Counted from the stretch's first letter, positions 8,275-17,805 are shown. The stretch: 64,000 nt of DNA from Paractinoplanes maris (GCF_023544465.1 NZ_JALPVL010000001.1:620001-684000); one strand, 5' to 3'. Notes: generated from the sequence alone by a model not told the origin. A program made the numbers and translations.

Positions 8275-9800
8275 CCATGTTGTCGCTGGCCACCGTCCTG
8301 GCCGAGGCAGCCCGGAAACATCCCGACAAAATCGCGGTGATCGACAGCCTGACCACCGAACGCATCACCTACCGCGACCTCTGGCAACAGACCCTCGCGT
8401 ACGCCGGAGGTCTGCGCCAACTCGGCGTCGAGCCAGGCGACGTCGTGGCGATCCAGATCCCCAACCTCGCCGACTTCCCCCGGGTCTATTACGCGGTGCT
8501 GGCGGCCGGTGCCACGATCGTCCCGATGCACCTCCTGCTGACCCCGGAGGAGAACGCGTACGTCCTGCGGGACAGCGGGGCGAAACTGCTGGTGGCCCAC
8601 TCCAGTCAGCTGGAGAACGCGGCGGCCGCGGCCAAGATGGCCGGCATTCCGGTCGCCTCGGTCGGTCCGGCGGTGCCGGGGATCACCCGGCTGGAGGAGG
8701 CCGGCGGCAAGCCTCTCCGGACGTACGAGAGCCGCGAGGCCGAGGACGTGGCGGTCGTCTTCTATACGAGCGGCACCACCGGCAAGCCCAAGGGCGCCCT
8801 GCTCACCCACCTCAACCTCGTGATGAACACGATGGTCAACGTCTTCGACATCCACGGCCTGAGCGACGAAGACATCGTGATGGGCTGTCTGCCGCTGTTC
8901 CACACGTTCGGCCAGACCGTGGGCATGAACGGCACGTTCCGCCTGGGCGGCACGATCGTCCTGATGGCCCGTTTCACCGGCGAGGCCGCGATCCAGCTCA
9001 TGGTCCGTGAGAACGTGACGATCTTCCACGGCGTGCCGACGATGTACATCGGCCTGCTCGAGGCCGCAGCCAAGGCCGACAAGCTGCCCAGCCTGCGCCT
9101 CTGCGTCTCGGGCGGCGCGTCCCTGCCGGTCGCGGTGCTCGAGCGGTTCAACGAGATCTTCCAGGCGACGATCTACGAGGGGTACGGCCTGTCCGAGACC
9201 TCGCCGACGGCGACCACCAACCAGCCCGCGTTCGGTGCCCGGCCGGGCACGGTCGGCCATCCGATCTGGGGCGTCGACGTCGAGATCGCCCGGCCCGAGA
9301 TCGACGAGCGGATCGAGCTGATGGACGACGGCGAACTGGGCGAGATCGTCATCCGCGGGCACAACGTCTTCGCCGGCTACCTCAACAACCCGTCGGCGAC
9401 GGCCGAGGCGGTCGTGGACGGGTGGTTCCGTACCGGAGACCTCGGCACCAAGGACGCCGAGGGCTTCATCACGATCGTCGACCGCAAGAAGGACCTGGTG
9501 ATCCGGGGCGGCTTCAACGTCTATCCGCGCGAGGTCGAGGAGGCACTGGCCCGCCACCCCGCTGTGCTGCAGGTGGCGGTGATCGGCGTGCCCGACCCGG
9601 TGCACGGCGAGGAGATCTGCGCGGTGGTGGTGCCCGACCCGGGTGGCATCACCGCCGACGAGCTGATCGAGTGGTCACGCGAGAAGCTCGGCAAGCACAA
9701 GTACCCGCGTCAGATCCGGTTCGCCGAGCAGCTGCCGCTCGGACCGAGCTTCAAGGTGCTCAAGCGGGAACTGCGCAAGACGTACGGCTCAGAGCAGTAA
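8271..9800 (+). CDS. Long-chain-type fatty acid--CoA ligase (AMP-binding)
   Basis: A 509-residue ANL-superfamily adenylate-forming enzyme that activates a carboxylic acid as acyl-AMP and then acyl-CoA. The phosphate loop YTSGTTGKPKGA is near residue 164, the aromatic motif YEGYGLSETSP near residue 303, the hinge region reads GWFRTGDLG and DRKKDLVIRGGFNVYPREVE, and the C-terminal catalytic lysine lies in PLGPSFKVLKRELR. It overlaps the dehydrogenase by four bases. Medium- or long-chain acids are likely but not provable by reading. Confidence 0.94.
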   Translation: MTMLSLATVLAEAARKHPDKIAVIDSLTTERITYRDLWQQTLAYAGGLRQLGVEPGDVVAIQIPNLADFPRVYYAVLAAGATIVPMHLLLTPEENAYVLRDSGAKLLVAHSSQLENAAAAAKMAGIPVASVGPAVPGITRLEEAGGKPLRTYESREAEDVAVVFYTSGTTGKPKGALLTHLNLVMNTMVNVFDIHGLSDEDIVMGCLPLFHTFGQTVGMNGTFRLGGTIVLMARFTGEAAIQLMVRENVTIFHGVPTMYIGLLEAAAKADKLPSLRLCVSGGASLPVAVLERFNEIFQATIYEGYGLSETSPTATTNQPAFGARPGTVGHPIWGVDVEIARPEIDERIELMDDGELGEIVIRGHNVFAGYLNNPSATAEAVVDGWFRTGDLGTKDAEGFITIVDRKKDLVIRGGFNVYPREVEEALARHPAVLQVAVIGVPDPVHGEEICAVVVPDPGGITADELIEWSREKLGKHKYPRQIRFAEQLPLGPSFKVLKRELRKTYGSEQ

Positions 9801-10211
9801 CGCCGGGAGCTCCGCGACGATCGGCTTGTCCGCGGGCAACCAGTGCACACTGTCCAGCTCGTCGGGGGCGAGCCAGCGCATGGACGTGTGCTCCAGGGCC
9901 CGCGGCACGTCGCCCTCCAGCAGGCGTACGGCGAACACCCGCAGCACAGCCCGGCCGTGCGCCAGCGGAACGTCGGGACCGACCCGGGCCCCCACCTCGA
10001 CGCGGACGCCCAGCTCCTCGGCGCACTCGCGGGCCAGCGCCTGCTCGTCGGTCTCACCCGGCTCGACCTTGCCGCCGGGGAACTCCCAGCGCCCGGCCAC
10101 CTCCACCGGCGCCGACCGCTCGCAGGCCAGGACCCGCCCATCGGTGATGATCACCGCAGCCACGATTACTTTGCGTGACCGCGTGTCCTTGACATGCTGT
10201 TTCGGCGGCAT
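9789..10211 (-). CDS. NUDIX hydrolase (MutT-like nucleotide pyrophosphohydrolase)
   Basis: A 140-residue protein with a complete Nudix box (GKVEPGETDEQALARECAEE, continuing LG), which binds the metal and carries the catalytic glutamates. The core begins KVIVAAVIITDGRVLACERS, as in MutT/8-oxo-dGTPase proteins that sanitise the nucleotide pool. Twelve bases of its 3' end overlap the convergent ligase gene. The start is uncertain: the annotated ATG adds about 13 residues ahead of the conserved core. Confidence 0.9.
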   Translation of the reverse strand: MPPKQHVKDTRSRKVIVAAVIITDGRVLACERSAPVEVAGRWEFPGGKVEPGETDEQALARECAEELGVRVEVGARVGPDVPLAHGRAVLRVFAVRLLEGDVPRALEHTSMRWLAPDELDSVHWLPADKPIVAELPALLL

Positions 10212-10393
10212 GAATCAAGAGCTTCCCACAAAACTTTACCGTTCAGGTTGCCCGAGGCGTCCTGATCGTCACGCAAACACGGATATGTGGGCGTGGACAT
10301 GATTGCCGCGGGAAGCAACACTTGACGCACCGACCATGACGACACGGCGACAGTTTGGCCACAAGCCGGCAACGACGCCTAGGGGGTGCGGCG

Positions 10394-10711
10394 ATGCGGG
10401 CCAGAAGGCAACGGGTGAAACAGTCCGACTACCTCAGTGACGCGCTGACTCTGCTGAACGGCTGGACGCGTGACGGCGTACAGCTCAAGCGCGAGCTGGC
10501 ATGCGACGACAGTCAGCATGCCGCATTGACGGAACGGATCAAGGTGGCGGCGGACACACTGCGCATACGCCCCAGCATCCGGCGGACTGACGGTCACACT
10601 CAGATCTGTCTGGGTGATCGGGACGGCGATACCCTCACCGACGGTGAGGTCGCCCTCGCCGCCCGGATCGAGGACTTCTACCGCACGGTGACGGCTCCGC
10701 ATAGCTCGTGA
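10394..10711 (+). CDS. Pterin-4a-carbinolamine dehydratase-like protein with altered active site
   Basis: A 105-residue protein. The ATG at 10394 is chosen because a GGGGG tract lies 7-8 bases ahead. The spacing LNGWTRDGVQLKRE, then ALTERIKVAADTL, then LTDGEVALAARIEDFY matches the small alpha/beta fold of pterin carbinolamine dehydratase (PCD/DCoH). The catalytic HHP segment, however, appears to be replaced by LRIRPSIRR. It is therefore probably a PCD-fold protein without the classical dehydratase histidines. Family assignment is by pattern only. Confidence 0.6.
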   Translation: MRARRQRVKQSDYLSDALTLLNGWTRDGVQLKRELACDDSQHAALTERIKVAADTLRIRPSIRRTDGHTQICLGDRDGDTLTDGEVALAARIEDFYRTVTAPHSS

Positions 10712-10727
10712 TCGCTACGCTCGACGC

Positions 10728-11090
10728 ATGAGCGAAGTGATCTACGACAGCAAGGGCCAGCTCCAGCAGGTTGAGAGCGGCCTGCTGGACGGTGAGCAGA
10801 TCATCGCCGTCTACGACGCGGTGGGCGCGGGCACGGGCTTCATCGGGCTGACCAACCGGCGCGTCATCATCCAGGACAAGTCCTTCGTCGGGAAGCGCGT
10901 CGCGCTCACCAGCATCCCGTATTCGAAGGTCAGCAGCGTCAGCGTGGTGAGCAACAAGAGCTGGGCCGGCCAGTTCTTCTCGACCGGCGTCATCGCGATC
11001 ACGGTCGGCCAGCACATCTACGAGGTGGAGTTCCGCGGGTCCGAGAAGACCCACCACGTCCACAACGTGATCCTGCACTACGCCAGCTAG
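10728..11090 (+). CDS. PH domain-containing protein
   Basis: A 120-residue soluble protein built as one bacterial pleckstrin-homology fold: GEQIIAVYDAVG, then GLTNRRVIIQDK, then IPYSKVSSVSVV. No membrane segment is present. A −10-like TACGCT ends six bases before the ATG and there is no Shine-Dalgarno, so the transcript is probably leaderless. Its TAG stop and the stop of the convergent peptidase share the palindrome CTAG at 11087-11090. Function is unknown; related proteins are common in actinobacteria. Confidence 0.8.
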   Translation: MSEVIYDSKGQLQQVESGLLDGEQIIAVYDAVGAGTGFIGLTNRRVIIQDKSFVGKRVALTSIPYSKVSSVSVVSNKSWAGQFFSTGVIAITVGQHIYEVEFRGSEKTHHVHNVILHYAS

Positions 11091-11818
11091 AGCACCCGCG
11101 TGGCCAGCGGCGTCTCGGTCACTGTGCCGTCGGCCGCGCGCTCGAGCCGGTAACCCAGCGAGCCGGGCCGGTCGGCCACCACCTCGGCCAGCGTGGTGCC
11201 GTGGTAGATCAGGCCGGCGCCTTCGTCGGTCGCGTAGCCGTCGCCGAGCGTGCCGTCGCCGATCAGCTCGTGCATCTTGGGCCGCCGCTGGTCCTCGGCG
11301 TCGTAGTGCACCCCGTTGCTGTAGGGCAGCCAGCCCAGCCCGTCGGTGAAGGCCCGCAGGTCGGGTCCGAAGCTGTCAGTGGTGCCGCCCTGGTGCCAGC
11401 AGATCGAGCCGGCCGAGACGCCGCTGAGCACCACGCCCGCCTGCCACGCCTCGTGCAGGATGCGATCGACGCCGTGCACCCGCCACACCGCGCACAGGTT
11501 GGCCACGCTGCCGCCGTGCACCCAGATGATGTCCTGCTCGAGCAGGTGAGCCCGGATGTCGGCGACGTTCGGCATCGGGAAGAGCTGCAGGTGGGACACC
11601 ACGAACTCGCTGCCGGCGAAGGCCCGGTAATGCGCGCCGATGAGCTCCTCGGGGTCGCCGGTGGCCTGGGTCAGCACGCAGACGCGCGGCTTGGCCGTGG
11701 CGTTCGCGAGCTCGGCGGCGAGCCGATGGATCTTGCCGGGGCGCAGATCGTAGCGGCCGCGCCGGCCGACCTCGAAGAACGCACTGGTGGCCAGGATGGT
11801 GGGCTGGTCGGCGGTCAC
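11087..11818 (-). CDS. Peptidase E-like serine hydrolase (family S51)
   Basis: A 243-residue protein with the S51 nucleophile elbow GVSAGSICW and the preceding VHGGSVANL, as in aspartyl dipeptidase/cyanophycinase-like enzymes with a Ser-His-Glu triad. GTG at 11818 is chosen because it overlaps the TGA of the upstream nucleotidyltransferase (GTGA); an in-frame GTG at 11836 would lie inside that gene. It is the last gene in a chain of four overlapping genes. S51 members cleave Asp-X or isoaspartyl peptides, but the substrate here is unknown. Confidence 0.88.
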   Translation of the reverse strand: MTADQPTILATSAFFEVGRRGRYDLRPGKIHRLAAELANATAKPRVCVLTQATGDPEELIGAHYRAFAGSEFVVSHLQLFPMPNVADIRAHLLEQDIIWVHGGSVANLCAVWRVHGVDRILHEAWQAGVVLSGVSAGSICWHQGGTTDSFGPDLRAFTDGLGWLPYSNGVHYDAEDQRRPKMHELIGDGTLGDGYATDEGAGLIYHGTTLAEVVADRPGSLGYRLERAADGTVTETPLATRVL

Positions 11819-12648
11819 CGCACCATCATGGTGCACGCGTCGGTCGTGTCCAGCACGAGGTCGGCGGCGATGTCGATGGCCAGGCGCAACCGCAGTGGCT
11901 CACCCTCCAGCGCGGCGAAGGCCTGGTCGACCCGCTCGGCGAAACGCTCGGGCGCGCCGGGAAGGGCGGCGGTCGCGGCCACGGCGCCCTTCTCGTTGAT
12001 CAGCCAGCGGCCGGCCGCGCCGTGCAGGGCGTGCGCGCACACGCCGACCAGCCGGAACAGGCAGCCGGCGACGAAGGCGGTGTCGAGCCGCGGAATCCCC
12101 TTGCGGGCGAGCGCCACCAAGAAGTCGGCCTCCCACAGCCCCGCGATCAGTGCTTCGGACAGCGCGGGCGGGTAGGTCCGCAGGCTGTCGCGCAGCGTGC
12201 CGAGCTCGCCGGTCGGGTCGGTCAGGATCCGGCCCAGAGCCAGTTCCCCCGCATACGCGTGATCGGCGAACCCGAGCGGATGGCCGCCCTGCTGATGGAA
12301 GGCGTAGGTCCCCCGCTCGAGGTCGGCGCACACCCCGCGTACGCGATCGAGGTCTCGATAAATGAAATCCAGCGCGCCGCCGTCGACCTCGAGCCACCCG
12401 CCGCCGTCGACCCACGGCCCCCAGCCGCCGGGCGTGGTGACCTGTGCCGACGGACCGGCGAACGCGCGGGCCACCGCACCCAGGCGATCGACGTCGAGTG
12501 GCGCGCGGTAATAGAGGCCCAGGTCGGTGTCGGACTCCGGGGTGTGGGTGCCCCGGGCGCGGCTGCCGCCCAGCACGACGCCGATCACGCCGGGGACGCG
12601 GACGACCTCGGCGGCGATCTCGGCGAGCCGGGCGTCACTCAGGCCCAT
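11815..12648 (-). CDS. Nucleotidyltransferase-fold protein
   Basis: A 277-residue protein with an N-terminal NTP-transferase motif LGGSRARGTHTPESDTDLGL (G-S-x-A-R-G with the D-x-D metal pair), as in aminoglycoside adenylyltransferases and MNT/DUF4037 proteins. The C-terminal half is helical and may bind substrate (TAFVAGCLFRLVGVCAHAL). It overlaps the methyltransferase upstream by ten bases and the peptidase downstream by four. Possible jobs are nucleotidylation of a small molecule or protein; the sequence does not decide this. Confidence 0.82.
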   Translation of the reverse strand: MGLSDARLAEIAAEVVRVPGVIGVVLGGSRARGTHTPESDTDLGLYYRAPLDVDRLGAVARAFAGPSAQVTTPGGWGPWVDGGGWLEVDGGALDFIYRDLDRVRGVCADLERGTYAFHQQGGHPLGFADHAYAGELALGRILTDPTGELGTLRDSLRTYPPALSEALIAGLWEADFLVALARKGIPRLDTAFVAGCLFRLVGVCAHALHGAAGRWLINEKGAVAATAALPGAPERFAERVDQAFAALEGEPLRLRLAIDIAADLVLDTTDACTMMVR

Positions 12649-13379
12649 CGGCGGGCCTCGATCAACACGCGGGTGGCGTACGAGACGAACATGCCCTTCA
12701 CGGTGATCTCCTCGTGGACCGCCCGCAACCGGTCGCGGTATTTCCCGATCGTGAAACCGGGCACGGTCCAGACGACCTTGCGCAGGAAGTGCGCCACCGC
12801 GGCGATGTCGTAGAACTCGGCGCGCAGGCGCTCCCCGCGTACGCGAAGGACCTCGAACCCGGCGGCCTCGGCCGCCGCCGCGATCTGCTCGGGGTGCTGA
12901 TGCTCCGGCGGCGGCAGCGGGCCCAGCATCGCCTCGGACAGCTCACGGTTGCTGCCGGGCCCGATCTGCTGGGACAGAAAGGTGCCGCGCCGCGTGAGGA
13001 CGCGGGCGATCTCGGTCCAGACCGTGGTGACCGGGTGCCGGCTCACCACCAGGTCGAAGACACCGTCGCGGAACGGCAGGCCGTCCGCCTCGACGACGTG
13101 GCCCAGCCGCGACCGGGCGACGGGCAGGTTCGGCGGCCAGGCCTCCGTGGCGACATGCGTTCCCGTGGACCCGGACTTCGCGATCGCGGACGCGAAGACC
13201 TCGCCTCCGCCGGTCTGCAGGTCCAGGGCGGCGCGGGCGTGGGTCAGCCGCTCGGCCACCAGGTCGGCGTAACCCCACGAGGGCCGCTGCTCGATCGCCC
13301 GGCCCTCGAACCACGAGAAGTCCCAGCCCTCGAGCGGAACGGAGGCGGCCTCGTCGAGCAGGGTGTCGAAGTCCTTCAC
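12639..13379 (-). CDS. SAM-dependent methyltransferase
   Basis: A 246-residue class I methyltransferase. Motif I reads AALDLQTGGGEVFAS, an acidic residue follows after strand 2 (VVEADGLPF), and DGVFDLVVSRHPVTTVWTEI corresponds to motifs II-III. GTG at 13379 overlaps the stop of the upstream G5 protein (GTGA), which fixes the start. The substrate is unknown. Tight overlaps on both sides imply that it acts with the membrane-anchored G5 protein, the nucleotidyltransferase and the peptidase. Confidence 0.86.
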   Translation of the reverse strand: MKDFDTLLDEAASVPLEGWDFSWFEGRAIEQRPSWGYADLVAERLTHARAALDLQTGGGEVFASAIAKSGSTGTHVATEAWPPNLPVARSRLGHVVEADGLPFRDGVFDLVVSRHPVTTVWTEIARVLTRRGTFLSQQIGPGSNRELSEAMLGPLPPPEHQHPEQIAAAAEAAGFEVLRVRGERLRAEFYDIAAVAHFLRKVVWTVPGFTIGKYRDRLRAVHEEITVKGMFVSYATRVLIEARRWA

Positions 13380-14422
13380 TGCGGCAGTTTGGGCAGTTCC
13401 AGCTCCGGGTCGCAATCCATTTCCGGCAGCTCGACCTCGGGCAGCTCGACCTCCACCTCGAGGTCGAGCAGTTCCACCTGGTCATCCGGGCAGTACGGCC
13501 GGGCGGCCTGGCGGCCCAGCAGGCACAGGTCGAGCTTCTTGCCCCGGCAACCCTCGCCCCCGCCCCGGCCGCCGCCGAACGTCCGGTCGAAGCCGCGCCG
13601 GGAGCCGAACACGATCACGCGGTGCTGCGGCTCGCGGGTGACCGTGATGTCCATCAGCTTGCGCTCCGTCTCCTGGCCTCCGGTCACGGTCACGAGGTAG
13701 CGCAGGGTCTCCTCACCGGGCACCCCGGCCACCCGCACCTTGCGGAAGCCGCGCGGCAGGGACGGGTCGCGCACGAACTGGGTCTGGAACGGGACCTCGC
13801 GCTTCTCGTAATCGGTGCGCGTGGTGACGTCCGGCGTGTTCTTCGGCGGCACGACCGGGGCGGCCGGCTTCGCGGGCACGGTGGCCGGCTTACGCGGGGG
13901 TTGCGGCTGGGCCGGGACCGGGCCTCGGACTCCCGGGCCTCGAGTTCCCGCGCCTCGAGCTTGCGGGCGGGTCTGGCCCCGGGCCGGCGGCTTGGCCTGA
14001 GCTTGCGGGTTGACCTGCGCCCGCGGGTTGACCTGGGCCTGCGGGGCGGTTTGAAGCGGGGGGTGAATCGAACCCGGCTCATACGGACCGCGCGGGCCGG
14101 TGCGGTCGGCCTGATCGGTCGTCCGGGAGAGCGTCGCGGCCGGATCCAAGCCGAGGGGGGCCGGCACGTGCGCGGGTGGCTCCGGCGGCACAGCGTCCAT
14201 GCCGGTTTTCGGGTCGGCCTGGCCGACGGCGGTCACGATCCGCGGGGCGTCCGGGCCGTCCTTGGCCAGGACGGCCACGCCGACCACGGCACCGCCGATC
14301 GCGAGGAGCAGCGCGCCGGTGCCGGCCGTCATCCGTACGCCGAAGGGCAGCCGGGCCCACCAAGACTTTCGTGGCATTTCGAGCAATTGCTGTAATGAGT
14401 CACTAGTTGTCTGGTTTTGCAC
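13376..14422 (-). CDS. Membrane-anchored G5-domain protein
   Basis: A 348-residue protein with a short cytoplasmic N-terminus, one transmembrane helix at about residues 32-54 (GTGALLLAIGGAVVGVAVLA), a long Pro/Gln/Ala/Arg-rich spacer to about residue 190, a G5 domain (REVPFQTQFVRDPSLP to MDITVTREP) and an acidic C-terminus with ELPEVELPE and three Cys. G5 domains bind cell-wall glycans or zinc in surface proteins. The start is uncertain: GTG at 14422 and ATG at 14377 are both possible and neither has a good Shine-Dalgarno. Confidence 0.82.
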   Translation of the reverse strand: MQNQTTSDSLQQLLEMPRKSWWARLPFGVRMTAGTGALLLAIGGAVVGVAVLAKDGPDAPRIVTAVGQADPKTGMDAVPPEPPAHVPAPLGLDPAATLSRTTDQADRTGPRGPYEPGSIHPPLQTAPQAQVNPRAQVNPQAQAKPPARGQTRPQARGAGTRGPGVRGPVPAQPQPPRKPATVPAKPAAPVVPPKNTPDVTTRTDYEKREVPFQTQFVRDPSLPRGFRKVRVAGVPGEETLRYLVTVTGGQETERKLMDITVTREPQHRVIVFGSRRGFDRTFGGGRGGGEGCRGKKLDLCLLGRQAARPYCPDDQVELLDLEVEVELPEVELPEMDCDPELELPKLPQ

Positions 14423-14439
14423 CTATGCATTGTGCGGCG

Positions 14440-14486
14440 CGAGGCCCCGGACACCAACATCCGGGGCCTCGTGGCGTTTTTGATCA
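14440..14486 (+). terminator. Strong hairpin with T-tract on the + strand
   Basis: GAGGCCCCGG (14441-14450) and CCGGGGCCTC (14461-14470) form a perfect stem, extended by C-G and G-T pairs, followed by GTGGCGTTTTTG. The U-tract is on the + strand although both flanking genes are on the minus strand. For the minus-strand FMN reductase it would act only as a hairpin without a U-tract. Confidence 0.65.
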
Positions 14487-14495
14487 AATGAACCC

Positions 14496-15059
14496 TCAGG
14501 CGGCCTGGCGAACCGTCTCGAGAGCCCTGCTCCAGGTCACGGTCTGGTCGAGGACCGCGGCCAGGGCCTGCTCCTGGCGCTCGCTGGGCAGGAACTTGCT
14601 GTAGTTCTCGAAGTCGGTCGCGAGCGACAGCAGCACCTGGGCGCGCACGTCGGCCAGCATGAGCTCGCCGGCGATCAGGCGCAGGTGCTCGACGGCGCGG
14701 GCGCCACCGACCGAGCCGTAGCCGACGAAACCGACGGCCTTGTTGTTCCACTCCTTGAAGAGGAAGTCGATCGCGTTCTTCAGCGCGCCCGACGTGGAGT
14801 GGTTGTACTCCGGGGTCACCATGATGAAGCCGTCGAACGAGTCGATCTTCTTGGCCCACTCGATGGTGTGCGGCTTGGTGTACTGGCCCATCGACGGCGG
14901 GATCGCCTCGTCGAGGTGGGGCAGGTTGAAGTCGAGAAGGTCGACGAGCTCGAACTCGGCGTCGGTGCGCTTGGCAGCGACGTCGTACACCCACTTGGCC
15001 ACAGCCTCGCCGTTGCGGCCCGGGCGGGTGCTGCCGAGGATAATTCCGATCTTGGTCAT
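14496..15059 (-). CDS. NADPH-dependent FMN reductase/quinone reductase
   Basis: A 187-residue flavodoxin-fold enzyme. The phosphate-binding loop is GSTRPGRNGEAV (residues 8-19), and the flavin loop is TPEYNHSTSGALKNAIDF. ATG at 15059 is chosen because AAGGAAG lies eight or nine bases ahead; longer frames have no signal. It would reduce FMN, quinones or azo compounds with NAD(P)H. It is divergent from a MarR regulator with a dyad between them, the usual arrangement of a redox- or phenol-responsive pair. Confidence 0.9.
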   Translation of the reverse strand: MTKIGIILGSTRPGRNGEAVAKWVYDVAAKRTDAEFELVDLLDFNLPHLDEAIPPSMGQYTKPHTIEWAKKIDSFDGFIMVTPEYNHSTSGALKNAIDFLFKEWNNKAVGFVGYGSVGGARAVEHLRLIAGELMLADVRAQVLLSLATDFENYSKFLPSERQEQALAAVLDQTVTWSRALETVRQAA

Positions 15060-15110
15060 CGCTTTTACTTCCTTAGCCTGGCGCTGGTCGGTGTGTCCTC
15101 GCGCTCTAAC

Positions 15111-15126
15111 TTGCTGCGTCAAGCAA
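15111..15126. promoter_or_regulatory. Candidate MarR operator
   Basis: TTGCT-N6-AGCAA (TTGCTGCGTCAAGCAA) lies in the 100-base gap between the FMN reductase and the MarR gene. MarR dimers bind dyads of this size in such gaps; the assignment is by position and symmetry. Confidence 0.5.
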
Positions 15127-15159
15127 CTATTCCTGGTTCACAGGCTTACGATCAACCTC

Positions 15160-15648
15160 ATGTCCGCCACATCACCCGATCCGGGCCTGCCGCCGGATCT
15201 CACCGCACTCTCCGAGAAGGAGGAGGCGGTCATGCGGGCGCTCGGCCGGATCCTGCTCGTGCTGCCCCGGGCCATGAATGCCGACCTCGAGAACGAGCAG
15301 CGCATGACGGCCAGCGAATACAACGTCCTGCGGCACCTCTCCGAGTCTCCCCACAGCCGCATGCGGATGAGCGAGCTTGCCCAGAGCTGTGACATGTCCC
15401 TCAGCGGGATGACCCGCCTGGCCGCCAAGCTGGAATCCCTCGGCTACCTGAACCGCGTCAAATGCGACGAGGACGCCCGCGGCTGGAACGCCGTCCTGAC
15501 CGCGGACGGCCTGGCCCGCCTGCGGGAGGCCTGGCCCACCCACCTGGCCAGCGTCCGCCGCCACATCTTCGACCACCTGGGCGAGATCGACCTGGACGAC
15601 CTGGCCACCGCCCTCAACAAGATGGCCACCGACGCGGACCTGCGATGA
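15160..15648 (+). CDS. MarR family transcriptional regulator
   Basis: A 162-residue winged-helix regulator. The central part SEYNVLRHLSESPHSRMRMS, the recognition region CDMSLSGMTRLAAKLESLGY and the wing RVKCDEDARGWNAVLT are typical MarR. It is divergently transcribed from the FMN reductase and probably represses it and itself through the dyad at 15111-15126. Its last four bases overlap the start of a GNAT gene (ATGA), so the acetyltransferase is part of its transcript. Confidence 0.92.
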   Translation: MSATSPDPGLPPDLTALSEKEEAVMRALGRILLVLPRAMNADLENEQRMTASEYNVLRHLSESPHSRMRMSELAQSCDMSLSGMTRLAAKLESLGYLNRVKCDEDARGWNAVLTADGLARLREAWPTHLASVRRHIFDHLGEIDLDDLATALNKMATDADLR

Positions 15649-16097
15649 CGACGATCGAGGAACGCCCCTGGGACGACCCGGCCGGCGCCGCCCTGCGCGA
15701 GGCCCAGCGGGCCGAGCTCGACGCCCGCTACGGCAGTGGCGATCACGAGCCCGGCGCCGCCCCGTCGGCCGCCGACATCGACCTGTTCCTGGTCGCCCTG
15801 GCCCCCGACGGCACCGCGCTGGCCTGCGGCGCCCTCCGTCGCCTGGACGCCACCAGCGCCGAGATCAAGCGCATGTATGTGGTCCCCACCAGCCGCGGCC
15901 AGGGCCTGGCCACGGCGGTGCTGCGCGCCCTGGAGTCAGCCGCGGTCACCCGGGGCTGGACCACCCTGCGCCTGGAGACGGGCACCGAGCAGCCGGAGGC
16001 GATCCGCTTTTACGAGCGCGAGGGCTACACCGAGATCCCGCTCTTCGGCCCCTACGCCGGCTCGGACCTCTCGGTTTGCTATGAGCGGACGCTCTGA
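15645..16097 (+). CDS. GNAT family N-acetyltransferase
   Basis: A 150-residue acetyltransferase. The acetyl-CoA pyrophosphate loop is in VVPTSRGQGLATAVLRALE (Q/RxxGxG/A), and the C-terminal strand is AIRFYEREGYTEIPLFGPY. It is translationally coupled to MarR by an ATGA overlap. The substrate could be an amine-containing small molecule or a protein terminus; nothing in the sequence settles it. Confidence 0.9.
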   Translation: MTTIEERPWDDPAGAALREAQRAELDARYGSGDHEPGAAPSAADIDLFLVALAPDGTALACGALRRLDATSAEIKRMYVVPTSRGQGLATAVLRALESAAVTRGWTTLRLETGTEQPEAIRFYEREGYTEIPLFGPYAGSDLSVCYERTL

Positions 16098-16119
16098 CAA
16101 CGAATGTTACCGTGACGGC

Positions 16120-16707
16120 ATGACTGCGGTGCCCGAGTGGATGCGGCCGCCTCGCCCTGAGGGTTGGTATTCCGATGACCTCGACGAGCTCGCCGAAGCA
16201 CCGCGCCACACCGAACTGATCGATGGAGCGCTCGTCTTCATGATGTCTCCTCAGCGGGTGTGGCACGCCCGGATGATCACCGCGCTGGTGAATTCCCTGA
16301 CGGAACAGGCACCGACAGGCGTCGAGGTCGATCGGGAAATTACGATCCGACTCGATAAGTGGAATCGCCCTGAGCCTGACCTCCTGGTCACAACGGCACC
16401 CTACGATCCCTCCCGCACTTTCTACACTCCGGAAGAGACCGTGCTGGTCGTTGAGGTTGTCTCCCCGGAGTCGGCCCACCGTGACCGTAATGTCAAGGTG
16501 CGCAAGTACGCAGAGGCCGGCATCGCGAACTACTGGCGCGTCGAGGACGAGGACGGGTCACCGGTGGTTCACACCTATGAAATCGATGGGCCCACCCGGT
16601 CGTACGTGCCGACCGGTATTCATCGACGTGAGCTGCGCACCACAGTGCCATTCACGATTGATCTGAATCTGAATGAGCTGGTACCGGGTCGCAAGGGCGC
16701 CAGCTGA
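16120..16707 (+). CDS. Uma2 family (DUF820) putative endonuclease
   Basis: A 195-residue protein of the Uma2/DUF820 PD-(D/E)xK fold. Visible are an early Glu in ELIDGALVFM, the RPEPDLLVTT strand with its Asp, VLVVEVVSPES and HRDRNVKVRKYAEAGIANYW with the catalytic-type Lys. These proteins occur in large families in cyanobacteria and actinobacteria, and nuclease activity is predicted rather than shown. TACCGT lies six bases before the ATG and no Shine-Dalgarno is seen. Its GC content is lower than its neighbours by eye, consistent with a mobile origin. Confidence 0.87.
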   Translation: MTAVPEWMRPPRPEGWYSDDLDELAEAPRHTELIDGALVFMMSPQRVWHARMITALVNSLTEQAPTGVEVDREITIRLDKWNRPEPDLLVTTAPYDPSRTFYTPEETVLVVEVVSPESAHRDRNVKVRKYAEAGIANYWRVEDEDGSPVVHTYEIDGPTRSYVPTGIHRRELRTTVPFTIDLNLNELVPGRKGAS

Positions 16708-16719
16708 CTCAGCCTTTTC

Positions 16720-17805
<1,086 letters not shown>

